A stretch of 64,000 nucleotides of DNA from Paenibacillus sp. FSL H7-0331 (GTDB taxonomy: Bacteria; Bacillota; Bacilli; Paenibacillales; NBRC-103111): contig NZ_MRTH01000003.1 of the NCBI RefSeq assembly GCF_001956045.1, positions 398,183 through 462,182 on the forward strand. The letters are read 5' to 3'. Positions 1-8,354 of the stretch are shown here, piece by piece. The number at the start of each line of letters is the position of its first letter. Within the stretch, counting starts at the first letter, position 1. Made by a program: the position numbers and the translations under genes. The notes under the pieces were generated by a model, which saw nothing but the letters and a program-made list of their open reading frames with translations, did no database searches and was not told the DNA's origin.

Positions 1-1
1 T

Positions 2-982
2 TATTTAAGTGACCGCTATAACACACTCAAATTTATTATTTTCGGGTTATGGGCCTTGACCGTTGCTTCTAGTGTAGGGATTTTTCAGACGGACGCTTAT
101 GTTTGGGCGTTTGTTTTTATGTTGATGCTTTATTTCTTTATGCTGTCAGCAGTGCCGCTGCTCGACAGTATTACAATCAAGGGGGCTGCCCAAAGTGGGA
201 AGTCGTACGGATCAGTAAGACTGTGGGGCTCTATTGGTTTTACGGCAGCGGCAGTTATATCCGGCTTTATTCTTGAAGCACTGGGTGGGGTGCAGCATAT
301 CGCCTGGCTTTATTGGACTGCCTGGATATTACCGTTGATTTTGCTGTTGTTTTTGAAAGACGACAAAACAAGCGGCAAAAAAATTTCGTTAAAAGAAGTC
401 GGCAGCATCGTGAATAATCGTCCCTTTCTCTGGTTTTTACTGCTGATTTTCATATTGATGGTTCCTCACCGGATGAATGACGGACTATTTGTGCTTTATT
501 TGAAGGATCTTGGGGGGAGCGACTCGATGGCGGGGTGGGGATGGGCTATAGCTGCTGTTGGCGAGATACCCGCATTTGCCCTGCTGAGCAGATATATGAA
601 TCGCTATCACGAAATGGCGCTGCTCGGCGTTGTATCCATTCTGTATACCATACGCTGGCTGCTGTACGGCTGGATTACAGATCCAACAGCTCTGATGTTT
701 ATGCAGATGATGCATTCCTTTACTTTCGCGATTTTTTGGATCGTGGCGCTGCAGTATGCAGTTCGATTGGTACCGGAAGAGATGCGTTCCACGGGATTAG
801 CCCTTTTTTCAGCAGTTTTTTTAGGATTGGCGGGTATTACGGGAGGTTTCGTAGGTGGTTATATCAAGGATCTGTGGGGTGGACAGTGGATGTATTTACT
901 GGGTGCTTGTATGACGGCATTAGCTGCAGTACTTTTCCTTGGGACTCACATTCTTACGCTGAGAGCAAAAAAAACCAACTGA
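2..982 (+). CDS. MFS transporter (5' end outside the window)
   Basis: Integral membrane permease of the major facilitator superfamily, closest in feel to the MFS_1-like sugar/nucleoside-proton symporter group; the substrate cannot be read from sequence. The frame is open from base 2, where residues LSDRYNTLKF form the basic loop that follows an early MFS helix, so the true start lies upstream and the TTG at 56 is not a start. Roughly nine hydrophobic helices remain. A charged loop (KDDKTSGKKISLKE) marks the middle of the 12-helix fold. The stop at 980-982 runs into the hairpin that ends the convergent tatA transcript. Family assignment is firm, function is inferred only at superfamily level. 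Confidence 0.85.
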   Translation, partial: YLSDRYNTLKFIIFGLWALTVASSVGIFQTDAYVWAFVFMLMLYFFMLSAVPLLDSITIKGAAQSGKSYGSVRLWGSIGFTAAAVISGFILEALGGVQHIAWLYWTAWILPLILLLFLKDDKTSGKKISLKEVGSIVNNRPFLWFLLLIFILMVPHRMNDGLFVLYLKDLGGSDSMAGWGWAIAAVGEIPAFALLSRYMNRYHEMALLGVVSILYTIRWLLYGWITDPTALMFMQMMHSFTFAIFWIVALQYAVRLVPEEMRSTGLALFSAVFLGLAGITGGFVGGYIKDLWGGQWMYLLGACMTALAAVLFLGTHILTLRAKKTN

Positions 983-1001
983 TTCCTTGAAATCAGCTGG
1001 T
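967..1001 (-). terminator. Rho-independent terminator of tatA
   Basis: An 11-bp stem (974-984 with 991-1001, one G-T wobble) with a 6-base loop is followed, on the minus strand, by seven T residues (the A-run at 967-973). It overlaps the last codons of the convergent MFS gene. Confidence 0.75.
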
Positions 1002-1011
1002 CGTATAAGTT

Positions 1012-1031
1012 TTCGTTGAACGTTCAACGAA
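1012..1031. repeat. Perfect 20-bp loopless palindrome
   Basis: TTCGTTGAAC followed directly by its reverse complement GTTCAACGAA. It lies between two convergent gene ends, so it is not at a promoter position for either annotated neighbour. With no loop it is more likely a protein-binding or cruciform site than a terminator; the function is unknown. Confidence 0.6.
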
Positions 1032-1054
1032 GCTTTTTCTAATTCAATTCGTAA

Positions 1055-1279
1055 TTATTTGGTATGCTGATTGCTAGAATCCTGGGTAACCTCATGCAGT
1101 TCTTTTTTCGGGGTTGGTGTCGTTTCATCTGAGGAAGACCCGTTACCGGAAGTTGCCTCTTTGAATTCGCGAAACATCTTTCCGAAGCCGCGACCTAATT
1201 CAGGCAATTTATTGGGTCCGAACAGCAGCAGTGCAACAAGTGCGATTAATATGATATGCCATGGAGATAAAGCTCCCAC
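1055..1279 (-). CDS. tatA: Twin-arginine translocase subunit TatA
   Basis: Pore-forming component of the Tat system, which exports folded proteins across the cytoplasmic membrane. The 74-residue product has the family pattern: a short N-terminal membrane helix (HIILIALVALLLFGP), the FGPNKLPELGRGFGK hinge and amphipathic helix, then a polar tail rich in Ser, Thr and Glu. The GTG at 1279 was chosen because GGAGG ends 8 bases upstream, while the GTG at 1288 overlaps that ribosome site. No tatC is adjacent, so the partner must be encoded elsewhere. Transcribed alone, with its own terminator. Confidence 0.92.
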   Translation of the reverse strand: MGALSPWHIILIALVALLLFGPNKLPELGRGFGKMFREFKEATSGNGSSSDETTPTPKKELHEVTQDSSNQHTK

Positions 1280-1385
1280 GTAATACACCTCCGATTTTGT
1301 TTAACAAACCTATCATAACATGTTTTTATTATAGCATAGCAGTCATTTATTACGAAACCATAACAATTTTTGCATGGTCCCAAAT

Positions 1386-1420
1386 AAAGACGCCCCCTTA
1401 ATGGAGAAAGGCGTCTTTTT
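1386..1420. terminator. Bidirectional hairpin terminator
   Basis: AAAGACGCC pairs with GGCGTCTTT around a 15-base loop and continues into TTTTGTT on the plus strand, with an A-run on the other side. It contains the stop codon of the small minus-strand gene next to it. Confidence 0.7.
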
Positions 1421-1586
1421 GTTGTTCCGAAATACTGTGTTGAATGATTTCCATAGCATCTCCCGCTTCCAACGCTTCAATCCCGTTCCTAAGTACAATC
1501 TCAAATTCGAGCTCGGACCTTGTCAGGAAAGGATACAACTCGGGAGTCAATCTCATCACGATCGTCGATAACTTCACTGTTTCCAC
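1398..1586 (-). CDS. Small conserved-looking protein of unknown function (62 aa)
   Basis: I do not recognise a named family. The 62-residue product is soluble and mildly acidic, with a probable helical middle (SELEFEIVLRNGIEALEAGDAMEIIQ). The start is taken as GTG 1586 because AGGAAGG lies about 9 bases upstream; the GTG at 1595 overlaps the ribosome site. The stop falls in the loop of a strong hairpin, which is what one expects of a real short transcription unit. It could still be a chance frame, but a good ribosome site plus a terminator make a gene more likely. Confidence 0.6.
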   Translation of the reverse strand: METVKLSTIVMRLTPELYPFLTRSELEFEIVLRNGIEALEAGDAMEIIQHSISEQQKDAFLH

Positions 1587-1716
1587 AAGCAACACCCTTC
1601 CTCGTCTTATTTGAGAAGATCAGGTTTGACTTACGATGAACAAAGGTAAAGCTGAAGATATGAATGAGATTACTCTTTTATTATAGCACAAGGAGACTAA
1701 ATAGAAATGGTTAAAA

Positions 1717-2595
1717 TTACTTCTTTTTAAAAGACCCCGAGCGTGTGCTCGTACTGGGTTTTGAGCTGCTTGAAGATTTGTTGGACGAAGTAGAGCCGTC
1801 ATTTTTCCTGATATTGCTGGATGAGCTGCTACTATTCGATGATGTAGACGGTTTTGTTGATGTCGAACCAGATGGCTTCGATGAAGATGATGGGCTTGTA
1901 AAGCTGCCCTTGCTATCCGATACAGATGGTGTAGCCGATTTACCCGGTTCAGGCGTTGTTGGCTTCGAGCTGCTGTTCGAGCTATTGTTGGAAGATGGAG
2001 CCGGCGTCGCAGGTGTAGTTCCAAAGCTTCCTTTGCGATCTGTCGTCGTTGGTGCAGGTGTCGATTTGGCTGGTGCCTGCGGCTTGGCTGCTGGTTGTTG
2101 ATATTTGCCATAATCATCATAACGCTGGGTCGTTCGGTAACCCTTGTAATCAGAACCTGAGCGATTTCCGTTAAACCAACTGCTTCCAAGTAATGATTGC
2201 AGCACCGAAGCCGCTACGTACCCCTGAAGAAAGGATGAATCATAGTTTTCTTTGGCGTATTCAATGCTGTCGATTTCAACTAAAGTATTATTTTCTTTGT
2301 CAGGATCCTTTTGTACATTGATAATTCTACTATTATAAACAAGGAACATTTGATCTAATGATTCCTTGCTCATTTCCTTTGGTTTTTCATTGGCTGCTAT
2401 CTCGTTAGATACCGTAGGAACGTCCTTGCCTTCTACGGAATAAACCTTGGCTGTAGTTTTTCCTTGTCCTTGAACATCAACAAGCGAATAATTATCTTTT
2501 ACATAATTACCCGCATCGCTACAACCTGCAATCATAGAAAATATAAGTACAAAAACGATAGTGACGGCTATCCACGAAACCATCTTTTTATTCAA
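1717..2595 (-). CDS. DUF4247 lipoprotein with Ser/Thr/Pro/Lys-rich tail
   Basis: Predicted lipoprotein of unknown function. Residues 1-25 form a signal peptide ending in the lipobox IAGC, so the mature protein should be anchored by Cys25. Residues ~30-150 match the DUF4247 pattern (KPKEMSKESLDQMFLVY, QKDPDKENNTLVEIDSIEYAKENYDSSFLQGY). From ~165 to 292 the protein is a repetitive Ser/Thr/Pro/Lys segment that probably spans the wall. Start is TTG 2595, with GGAGGTGA upstream. It follows the DUF4178 gene by 46 bases; these two families are commonly neighbours, often with DUF350 or polyamine genes, none of which are seen here. Confidence 0.82.
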   Translation of the reverse strand: MNKKMVSWIAVTIVFVLIFSMIAGCSDAGNYVKDNYSLVDVQGQGKTTAKVYSVEGKDVPTVSNEIAANEKPKEMSKESLDQMFLVYNSRIINVQKDPDKENNTLVEIDSIEYAKENYDSSFLQGYVAASVLQSLLGSSWFNGNRSGSDYKGYRTTQRYDDYGKYQQPAAKPQAPAKSTPAPTTTDRKGSFGTTPATPAPSSNNSSNSSSKPTTPEPGKSATPSVSDSKGSFTSPSSSSKPSGSTSTKPSTSSNSSSSSSNIRKNDGSTSSNKSSSSSKPSTSTRSGSFKKK

Positions 2596-2641
2596 ATTGA
2601 ATCACCTCCATACGGCATTTAACCGTATTGTGAACTGTATA

Positions 2642-3175
2642 CTAACGGCCGCCTTTCATAAATTTAATTTGACCTGCAGGTGTCTTGGTGCCTTCCATCG
2701 CAACAAATTTACCATCCTGCCATTGCAGGAAGAAATATTGTCCATCCGGACCAAAGTATCGCCAGAGCATAACATCTTCACTGCCGCGGAAATCAGTGTT
2801 CCCCTCAATTCGAACCATATCACTGCGCTGGCTTTCCAGAGTATAAGTAATACCCCCATTAACTTCCAAGGAGGTTGGAACATCATTCGGACTGTCCAGA
2901 GCTCCTTCAACGAATTCGCAAATAAAGCATTCATACGTGCGGCCTTTCTCGACCAACAGGCAGGAAATGGTGTTACCATTTTGCAAATAATAAGCTATCC
3001 GATGGGGAGGGAAGCCGCGGTCAAAATAAATTTGCTTTCCTGATACAATATACTCCTCAAGGTCAACATTCACAATGTCACCAACCACAGTGTCCTCCAT
3101 CGGATTGGATGCCTGCACAGGAGGTTGTTCCTTTTGGCTCTTCAGAATAGAGCCGACTCTTTTCCAAATCGACAT
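2642..3175 (-). CDS. DUF4178 domain protein
   Basis: Soluble 177-residue protein of unknown function. The body matches the DUF4178 fold pattern: a strand-rich domain with VGDIVNVDLEEYIVSGKQIYFDRG near the start and WRYFGPDGQYFFLQWQDGKFVAMEG near the end. ATG 3175 was chosen over 3226 because AAGGAG lies 9 bases upstream of it. First gene of a two-gene unit with the DUF4247 lipoprotein. The pair probably works together at the envelope, but the biochemical role is unknown. Confidence 0.82.
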   Translation of the reverse strand: MSIWKRVGSILKSQKEQPPVQASNPMEDTVVGDIVNVDLEEYIVSGKQIYFDRGFPPHRIAYYLQNGNTISCLLVEKGRTYECFICEFVEGALDSPNDVPTSLEVNGGITYTLESQRSDMVRIEGNTDFRGSEDVMLWRYFGPDGQYFFLQWQDGKFVAMEGTKTPAGQIKFMKGGR

Positions 3176-3325
3176 GGGCAATTTCTCCTTTATACAACCT
3201 TGAATAAATAACGACTTAACAAACATTATAACTAATATATACGACTAAGAGGTAGTGCAGGTTTCAAACGGGTTATTATTATTCTTAGTCATCTGAAATT
3301 TCTGGAATATTTTTAGAGTTTATGG

Positions 3326-3331
3326 TACAAT
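3326..3331 (+). promoter_or_regulatory. Extended -10 promoter element upstream of cshA
   Basis: TGGTACAAT is an extended -10 (TGnTACAAT) without a good -35. It would give a leader of about 130 bases before cshA. The region 3176-3468 holds no gene and is otherwise this leader and the divergent promoter area. Confidence 0.5.
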
Positions 3332-3468
3332 ACTAAAGATATTCTTAAGTACGGCCTTGCGTATGTAATTACGAATGCTTCGGACGCATTTTATAGATAC
3401 AAAAAAGGATATAGGAGTCGCACTTAAGGGTATATACAAACAACACCCTAAAAGGAGAATGAAAACAT

Positions 3469-5094
3469 TTGAAAAATTTTAGTGAATTCGGCTTGGACCC
3501 AACGGTATTGCGTGCCATTACAGAGATGGGCTTTGAGGAATCGACACCGATTCAAGAAAAAGCTATGCCTATCGCAATGGACAATCGCGATTTAATCGGC
3601 CAAGCGCAAACCGGTACAGGGAAAACGGCGGCATTCGGTATTCCATTAGTAAACAAAATCGACGTTAAAGAAGACAGAATCGTCGCTTTGATTATGTGCC
3701 CGACTCGTGAGCTGGCCATACAGGTTGCAGAAGAAATCGAAAAGCTCGGCAGATTTAAGGGCATTCGCTCTTTGCCAATCTATGGCGGTCAAGATATCGT
3801 GAAGCAAATTCGTGCTTTGAAAAAAAGACCGCAAATCATTATCGGTACACCTGGACGGTTACTTGATCACATCAACAGAAAAACAATCAAGCTGGATGAC
3901 GTACAAACGGTTATCCTTGATGAAGCAGACGAAATGCTGGACATGGGTTTCATGGAGGACATCCAGTCCATCTTGAAGCTGGTTCCTTCGGAACGTCAAA
4001 CGATGCTGTTCTCAGCAACAATGCCAACCAACATCCAAAGATTGGCACAACAATTTTTACGCAATCCAGAGCATGTATCTGTAATTCCTAAGCAAATGAG
4101 TGCACCTTTGATCGATCAATCGTACATTGAATTGCAGGAAAGACAAAAATTCGATACTTTGTGTCGTTTGATTGACATGGACTCACCGGAATTGGCCATC
4201 ATATTTGGACGTACAAAACGCCGGGTTGACGAATTGGCAGAAGGCTTGCAAAAACGCGGCTATACAGCAGAAGGTTTACACGGTGACTTGTCACAAAATC
4301 AGCGCGATAACGTAATGCGTAAATTCCGTGACGGAAGTATTGATGTATTGGTAGCTACCGACGTTGCAGCTCGTGGTCTGGACGTTTCCGGTGTTACTCA
4401 TGTAATCAACTTCGATTTGCCGCAGGATCCTGAAAGCTATGTTCACCGTATCGGTCGTACAGGCCGTGCAGGTAAAGAAGGCGCAGCTTACACCTTCGTT
4501 ACACCAAGAGAAATCGATCACCTGAATTTTATCGAGAAGTTGACTCGTCAAAAGATCGCCAAGAAGCCAATGCCAAGTATTGCTGAAGCCATCGAAGGCA
4601 AGCAAAAAATGACAGCTGAGCGTATCCTGGATCTGTTGGACAAAGACGATCACAATGAATATAAAGGCCTGGCTATTCAATTGCTGGAGCAGCATGATTC
4701 CGTTCACCTGTTGGCTGCAGCATTGAAATTGTTAACTGGCGACAAGAAAGAAGTTAATATTGAATTGACTCCTGAAGAGCCGTTACGTGCCAAGAAGAGA
4801 AGACAAGATGTACGCAGCTCCGGACGCAAGCCGACTGGCAGCTACGGTACAGCAGCAGGCGCTCGCAGCGGTGGCAGCGGCAGACCTTATGATCGTTCTT
4901 CTGGTTCCAGTAGTGGTGGTTCGAGACCTCCACGCAGTGGCAGCAGCGGCGGTGGAAGCCGTGACTACTCCTCACGTGAAGGTCGCGACAACCGTGGCAG
5001 CAGCAATCGCAATGAAGGCCGTGATTACGGTCGGGATCGTGGTTTTAACCGCACCACATCTGCTCGTCCCAATGAAGATCTTGTGAAAAACTAA
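3469..5094 (+). CDS. cshA: DEAD-box ATP-dependent RNA helicase CshA
   Basis: ATP-driven RNA helicase of the CshA type, which remodels RNA in the degradosome, ribosome assembly and cold adaptation. Visible motifs in order: Q-motif TPIQ (26-29), Walker A AQTGTGKT (46-53), PTRELA, GTPGR, DEAD (151-154), SAT, and the helicase C-domain HRIGRTGRAG. After ~430 the tail becomes a Ser/Gly/Arg-rich, RGG-like disordered RNA-binding segment. Length 541 is slightly above the ~494 of B. subtilis CshA because of this tail. Start is TTG with AAAGGAG 11 bases upstream; the nearby ATG at 3459 is out of frame. A strong terminator follows directly. Confidence 0.93.
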   Translation: MKNFSEFGLDPTVLRAITEMGFEESTPIQEKAMPIAMDNRDLIGQAQTGTGKTAAFGIPLVNKIDVKEDRIVALIMCPTRELAIQVAEEIEKLGRFKGIRSLPIYGGQDIVKQIRALKKRPQIIIGTPGRLLDHINRKTIKLDDVQTVILDEADEMLDMGFMEDIQSILKLVPSERQTMLFSATMPTNIQRLAQQFLRNPEHVSVIPKQMSAPLIDQSYIELQERQKFDTLCRLIDMDSPELAIIFGRTKRRVDELAEGLQKRGYTAEGLHGDLSQNQRDNVMRKFRDGSIDVLVATDVAARGLDVSGVTHVINFDLPQDPESYVHRIGRTGRAGKEGAAYTFVTPREIDHLNFIEKLTRQKIAKKPMPSIAEAIEGKQKMTAERILDLLDKDDHNEYKGLAIQLLEQHDSVHLLAAALKLLTGDKKEVNIELTPEEPLRAKKRRQDVRSSGRKPTGSYGTAAGARSGGSGRPYDRSSGSSSGGSRPPRSGSSGGGSRDYSSREGRDNRGSSNRNEGRDYGRDRGFNRTTSARPNEDLVKN

Positions 5095-5100
5095 TGCTCT

Positions 5101-5143
5101 CGAGGTGAAGCTTGCGTTTCAAGCTTCACCTTTTGTTTTGCTA
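5101..5143 (+). terminator. Terminator of cshA
   Basis: GAGGTGAAGCTTG pairs with CAAGCTTCACCTT around a 5-base loop, then TTTGTTTTG. Confidence 0.85.
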
Positions 5144-5221
5144 CCTTCCAATGCTAAAATAAGCTATAATATACGATATACGAATTTTTCAGTTACGCAT
5201 ATGAACGAGGAGGGCATTGTT

Positions 5222-6088
5222 TTGGAATTTAGAGGTATCATGGGAGGGTTTTACCGTATATCGGAATGGATTATGCGGTTATCTGTTATTAACGTATTAT
5301 GGGTAATATGTGCGCTTCCCTTCTTCCTGTTAGGTCTGCTTTTATTGCAAACGGAATCGTTGGATCAGTTGATGTCGACTTTGATTCTAATTGCCATTGT
5401 ATCGCCGTTTACCTTGTTTCCTTCGACCGCTGCGATGTTTGCCGTTGCTCGGAAATGGTTGACTGGTGAAGAGGATGCACCTTTATTAAAAACCTTTTTC
5501 AGAGGTTACAAAGATAACTTCGTACAGAGCATGCTTGGTGGTATTGTGTATGCTTTAATCGCTGTCATCCTGTATACGAACTTTAAATTTTACGGGAGTC
5601 AAACAGGAACCTTTGGTGTTTTAAAGTTTTTAGTGTTGACGCTTACAGCTTTAATTGGAGTTTCGTTCTTCCATTTCTTTTCGATCATTAGCCATTTGCA
5701 CATGAAATTTTTTCAAGTCCTGAAAAATGCGATATTGATTTCGATCGGGCATCCGATTCGTTCCTTGTCGATGATCATTTGTAACGGATTTGTGGTGTAT
5801 ATCAGCTTTACACAATTTACTTTTTTAATCCCATTCTTTATGGGAAGTCTAATCGCGGTTATTTCGTTTTGGCACTTTAATCTCATATTCGGCAAGCTGC
5901 AGACCAAGCAGCAGGCCATGGAGGAGAAAGCTGCTGAGGAGGCCGAGGAGGCTGCTCGTAAAGCGAAAGCTGAGTCGGGTGTTGAATCACTGGGAACATC
6001 AGAAAATGATCAGGATAGCCGTTTACTGCCGACGATAAACCTGGACAAAAAAGATTCGGAAGAAGAAAACAAAACGGATAAACCATAA
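5222..6088 (+). CDS. YesL-family (DUF624) membrane protein
   Basis: Polytopic membrane protein of the YesL/DUF624 family, usually found near sugar-uptake loci; role not established. The N-terminus MEFRGIMGGFYRISEWIMRLSVINVLWV is typical, followed by about five further hydrophobic segments and a charged cytoplasmic tail of ~60 residues rich in Glu, Ala and Lys (EEKAAEEAEEAARKAKAE), probably helical. Start is TTG 5222, 8 bases after GAGGAGGG; the longer frame from 5105 starts inside the cshA terminator and is rejected. No sugar transporter is adjacent, so this is a stand-alone member. Confidence 0.8.
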   Translation: MEFRGIMGGFYRISEWIMRLSVINVLWVICALPFFLLGLLLLQTESLDQLMSTLILIAIVSPFTLFPSTAAMFAVARKWLTGEEDAPLLKTFFRGYKDNFVQSMLGGIVYALIAVILYTNFKFYGSQTGTFGVLKFLVLTLTALIGVSFFHFFSIISHLHMKFFQVLKNAILISIGHPIRSLSMIICNGFVVYISFTQFTFLIPFFMGSLIAVISFWHFNLIFGKLQTKQQAMEEKAAEEAEEAARKAKAESGVESLGTSENDQDSRLLPTINLDKKDSEEENKTDKP

Positions 6089-6126
6089 CTACCCTGACCT
6101 GGATATAATCAATGCGAGCGCTGAGG

Positions 6127-6155
6127 TTTACAATTATGCCTCAAAATCATATAAT
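6127..6155 (+). promoter_or_regulatory. Sigma-A promoter of the 6S-like RNA
   Basis: TTTACA (6127-6132), 17-base spacer, TATAAT (6150-6155). Transcription would begin near 6162, just before the RNA's terminal helix. Confidence 0.8.
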
Positions 6156-6161
6156 AAGGGT

Positions 6162-6350
6162 ACAAAAAAATCCTGCGATGTTCGTTACGGTTTTAAGTTG
6201 TTTTGAACCAATGACTGTTTCTTGGGAGACCTACATCAAACCATGGCTGACATGCCCTCGAAAAGGGACCTCAAAAGTGGTTTTGCGGACACCCACCTGC
6301 GAGAGCGGGTTTGAAGCGCTAAACCGGACGGCATTTGCGGGTTTTTTTGC
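6162..6350 (+). ncRNA. ssrS: 6S RNA candidate (SsrS/BsrA-like)
   Basis: About 185 bases with no credible protein, its own promoter and a T-run at the end. The two ends pair as in 6S RNA: CCTGC at 6172-6176 with GCGGG at 6337-6341, then AT/AT and CG/CG blocks continuing on both sides (GATGTTCG on the left, CGGACGGCAT on the right), and GGTTT (6189-6193) with AAACC (6321-6325). The middle would be the open bubble that mimics a promoter and binds sigma-A RNA polymerase. Family features (length, closing stem, bubble, GATGTTCG) are known for 6S RNA; the assignment here is from recall, not a covariance search. Another structured regulatory RNA is the alternative. Confidence 0.7.
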
Positions 6351-6468
6351 GTCCTATTAATGGAGACATATAATTCAGCCATATATTCCAAGTGCATATT
6401 ATTTCCTCGGAAATTATTGCTAGCTTTAAACGCAAGATTCGATATCCTGGTATTTTAAAATGACAGAG

Positions 6469-6522
6469 CAAACAAAAACCAGTCCAACACTGAATTCTCG
6501 TGTTGTGACTGGTTTTTGTTTG
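6469..6522. terminator. Bidirectional terminator downstream of xylB
   Basis: Long stem: ACAAAAACCAGTC with GACTGGTTTTTGT, plus inner AACAC/GTGTT. T-rich on both strands; it ends the minus-strand xylB transcript. Confidence 0.8.
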
Positions 6523-6555
6523 TTTGGAAATGGAGTAACAGTAAGAATGTTGAGA

Positions 6556-8088
6556 TTATGAGGAAACGAGATCATTGAGTTGATGCATCGTGTTTTTTAA
6601 TGTGGGATACAACGTCTGATAAACCTCATAATATTTCTCGTATTGAGCCTGCCGCTGCGGATTTGGATCAACCCGTTCTACGGTCTCGATCCAACGTTCG
6701 CAGAGGTCGCTAATCTCTTGTTGAAGCACGCCTGAGGCGGCCATGACTGCAGCGCCATAAGCGGGTCCGTCCGTTGAATTAACTGTAATCACTGGATAAC
6801 CAAATATATCAGCAATCATCTGTCTCCAAAATAAGCTGCGCGCACCACCGCCGCTTACACGCAGCTCCTTGATCTCAATGCCTGAGGCTTTGATGAGCTC
6901 CATAGAATCTCTCAGCCCAAATGTAATGCCTTCGAGCACAGCTCTTGTTAAATGAGCCTTACCATGTCGAAGATTCAGGCCTATGAAGCCTCCACGGGCC
7001 TTAGGATCGGGATGAGGTGTGCGCTCTCCCGTCAAATATGGCATAAAGAGCAGTCCCTCGCTACCCAAAGGAGCACTTTCGGCAAGTGCTGTTAAAAACT
7101 CATAAACATCGCGTCCTTCAGCCTCTGCCTGCTGCAGCTCTTCAAATGCAAAATGGTTTTTCCACCATTGAAATGATCCTCCGGCAGCAAGCATGACACC
7201 CATCCGATGCCATTTTCCTGGAACCCCATGGCAAAAGGAGTGAAGCCTGCAAGCGGGATCCATCTGATAGCTGTCATCATGAACGAACACAACACCGGAA
7301 GTACCGAGAGCTACGGAAGCTATTCCTTCGCGTACAACACCAACACCTACCGCACCGCATGCTTGGTCTCCACCACCCGCCACGACGGGTGTACCGGTCT
7401 TGAGCCCTGTCAGCTGGGCAATCTCAGCGAGTAGATAGCCTGCTACTTCATTGCTCTCGAATAAGGGAGGCAACCACTCCATCGGAATATCGAGACGATT
7501 GACGACATCCTCAGACCACTTGCGCTCGGCAACATCCAGCAATAAAGTACCACTGGCATCGGCTACGTCCATACCAAGAGCCCCTGTCAGCTGTAAACGT
7601 ACATAGTCTTTTGGCAGCAATAAATGTTGAGTTTGACGATAGTGCTCAGGCTCATGATTTCGAAGCCAAATCACCTTGGGTGCTGTGAAGCCGGTTAGTG
7701 CCTTGTTGCCTGTTAATCGGCCTAACTCAGCCTGACCTCCGACTGCCTGCTCGATGAAGTCGCATTCTGCTGCTGTACGCTGGTCGCACCATAATAAGGC
7801 AGGACGTACGACCTGCAGCTCGGAATCAAGGAATACGGAGCCATGCATTTGGCCTGATAATCCGATGCCTGCGACCTCGTCGCCCGCAACCGATGCCTTT
7901 GCTAGTAAGGCCACTACACTTGCCACTGTACCTTTCCACCAATCCTCGGGGTGCTGCTCGGCCCAGCCGGGTTCAGGCTGCAGAAGTGGATATTCCTCGC
8001 TATGGCTTGCTTTGACCTTTCCCTGATCATCAACCAAAATACATTTGACTGCTGATGTTCCTAAATCAATACCTAAAAAGTAAGTCAA
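6556..8088 (-). CDS. xylB: Xylulokinase
   Basis: FGGY-family kinase that phosphorylates D-xylulose to xylulose 5-phosphate for the pentose phosphate pathway. N-terminal ATP/sugar fold begins FLGIDLGTSAVK (residues 4-15); later the substrate region GLSGQMHG (~80), the hinge GGGDQACGAVG and the C-terminal GGGARSLFWRQM signature are all present. Length 510 is normal. Start is TTG 8088 with GAGGTG 7-8 bases upstream. No xylA or xylR is adjacent; a XylR-like operator lies 32 bases upstream. A related FGGY kinase (e.g. gluconate) is possible, but the overall sequence reads as xylulokinase. Confidence 0.88.
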   Translation of the reverse strand: MTYFLGIDLGTSAVKCILVDDQGKVKASHSEEYPLLQPEPGWAEQHPEDWWKGTVASVVALLAKASVAGDEVAGIGLSGQMHGSVFLDSELQVVRPALLWCDQRTAAECDFIEQAVGGQAELGRLTGNKALTGFTAPKVIWLRNHEPEHYRQTQHLLLPKDYVRLQLTGALGMDVADASGTLLLDVAERKWSEDVVNRLDIPMEWLPPLFESNEVAGYLLAEIAQLTGLKTGTPVVAGGGDQACGAVGVGVVREGIASVALGTSGVVFVHDDSYQMDPACRLHSFCHGVPGKWHRMGVMLAAGGSFQWWKNHFAFEELQQAEAEGRDVYEFLTALAESAPLGSEGLLFMPYLTGERTPHPDPKARGGFIGLNLRHGKAHLTRAVLEGITFGLRDSMELIKASGIEIKELRVSGGGARSLFWRQMIADIFGYPVITVNSTDGPAYGAAVMAASGVLQQEISDLCERWIETVERVDPNPQRQAQYEKYYEVYQTLYPTLKNTMHQLNDLVSS

Positions 8089-8119
8089 TGGGGTTCACCT
8101 CGAAATGTAATATAGGAAC

Positions 8120-8140
8120 TTTGTTTATTTAATAAACAAA
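8120..8140. promoter_or_regulatory. XylR-like operator upstream of xylB
   Basis: Perfect 10-1-10 inverted repeat: TTTGTTTATT, one base, AATAAACAAA. The arms resemble the TTTGTTT...AAACAAA core of Bacillus XylR sites and sit over the probable xylB promoter (TATATT on the minus strand). The rest of 8089-8354 shows no gene. Confidence 0.6.
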
Positions 8141-8354
8141 TGATTCTATACATATATTCGCAATGAATTTATGAAATCCTGCTCCATGTGCCATACAAAT
8201 AGAATAACTGTCATAAAATTGTAAAGAATTTTAATATGAATCACATAGTTTGTCTAAAGTGTGAAATAATACTTTCTCAACCGAACAAACAATGGTATGA
8301 TTAAAGATAGTGTTTACAGATTATATTTTGCACTTCTCATGAGGGGGGAAAGCT

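Noticed and set aside
1745..2101. 118-codon plus-strand frame rich in Asp/Glu/Leu
   Set aside because: Antisense shadow of the Ser/Thr-rich tail of the DUF4247 lipoprotein; the low-complexity sequence keeps the other strand open.
6112..6360. 82-codon plus-strand frame
   Set aside because: It lies on the 6S-like RNA, starts before the -10 of that RNA's promoter, has no ribosome site and a composition unlike nearby proteins.
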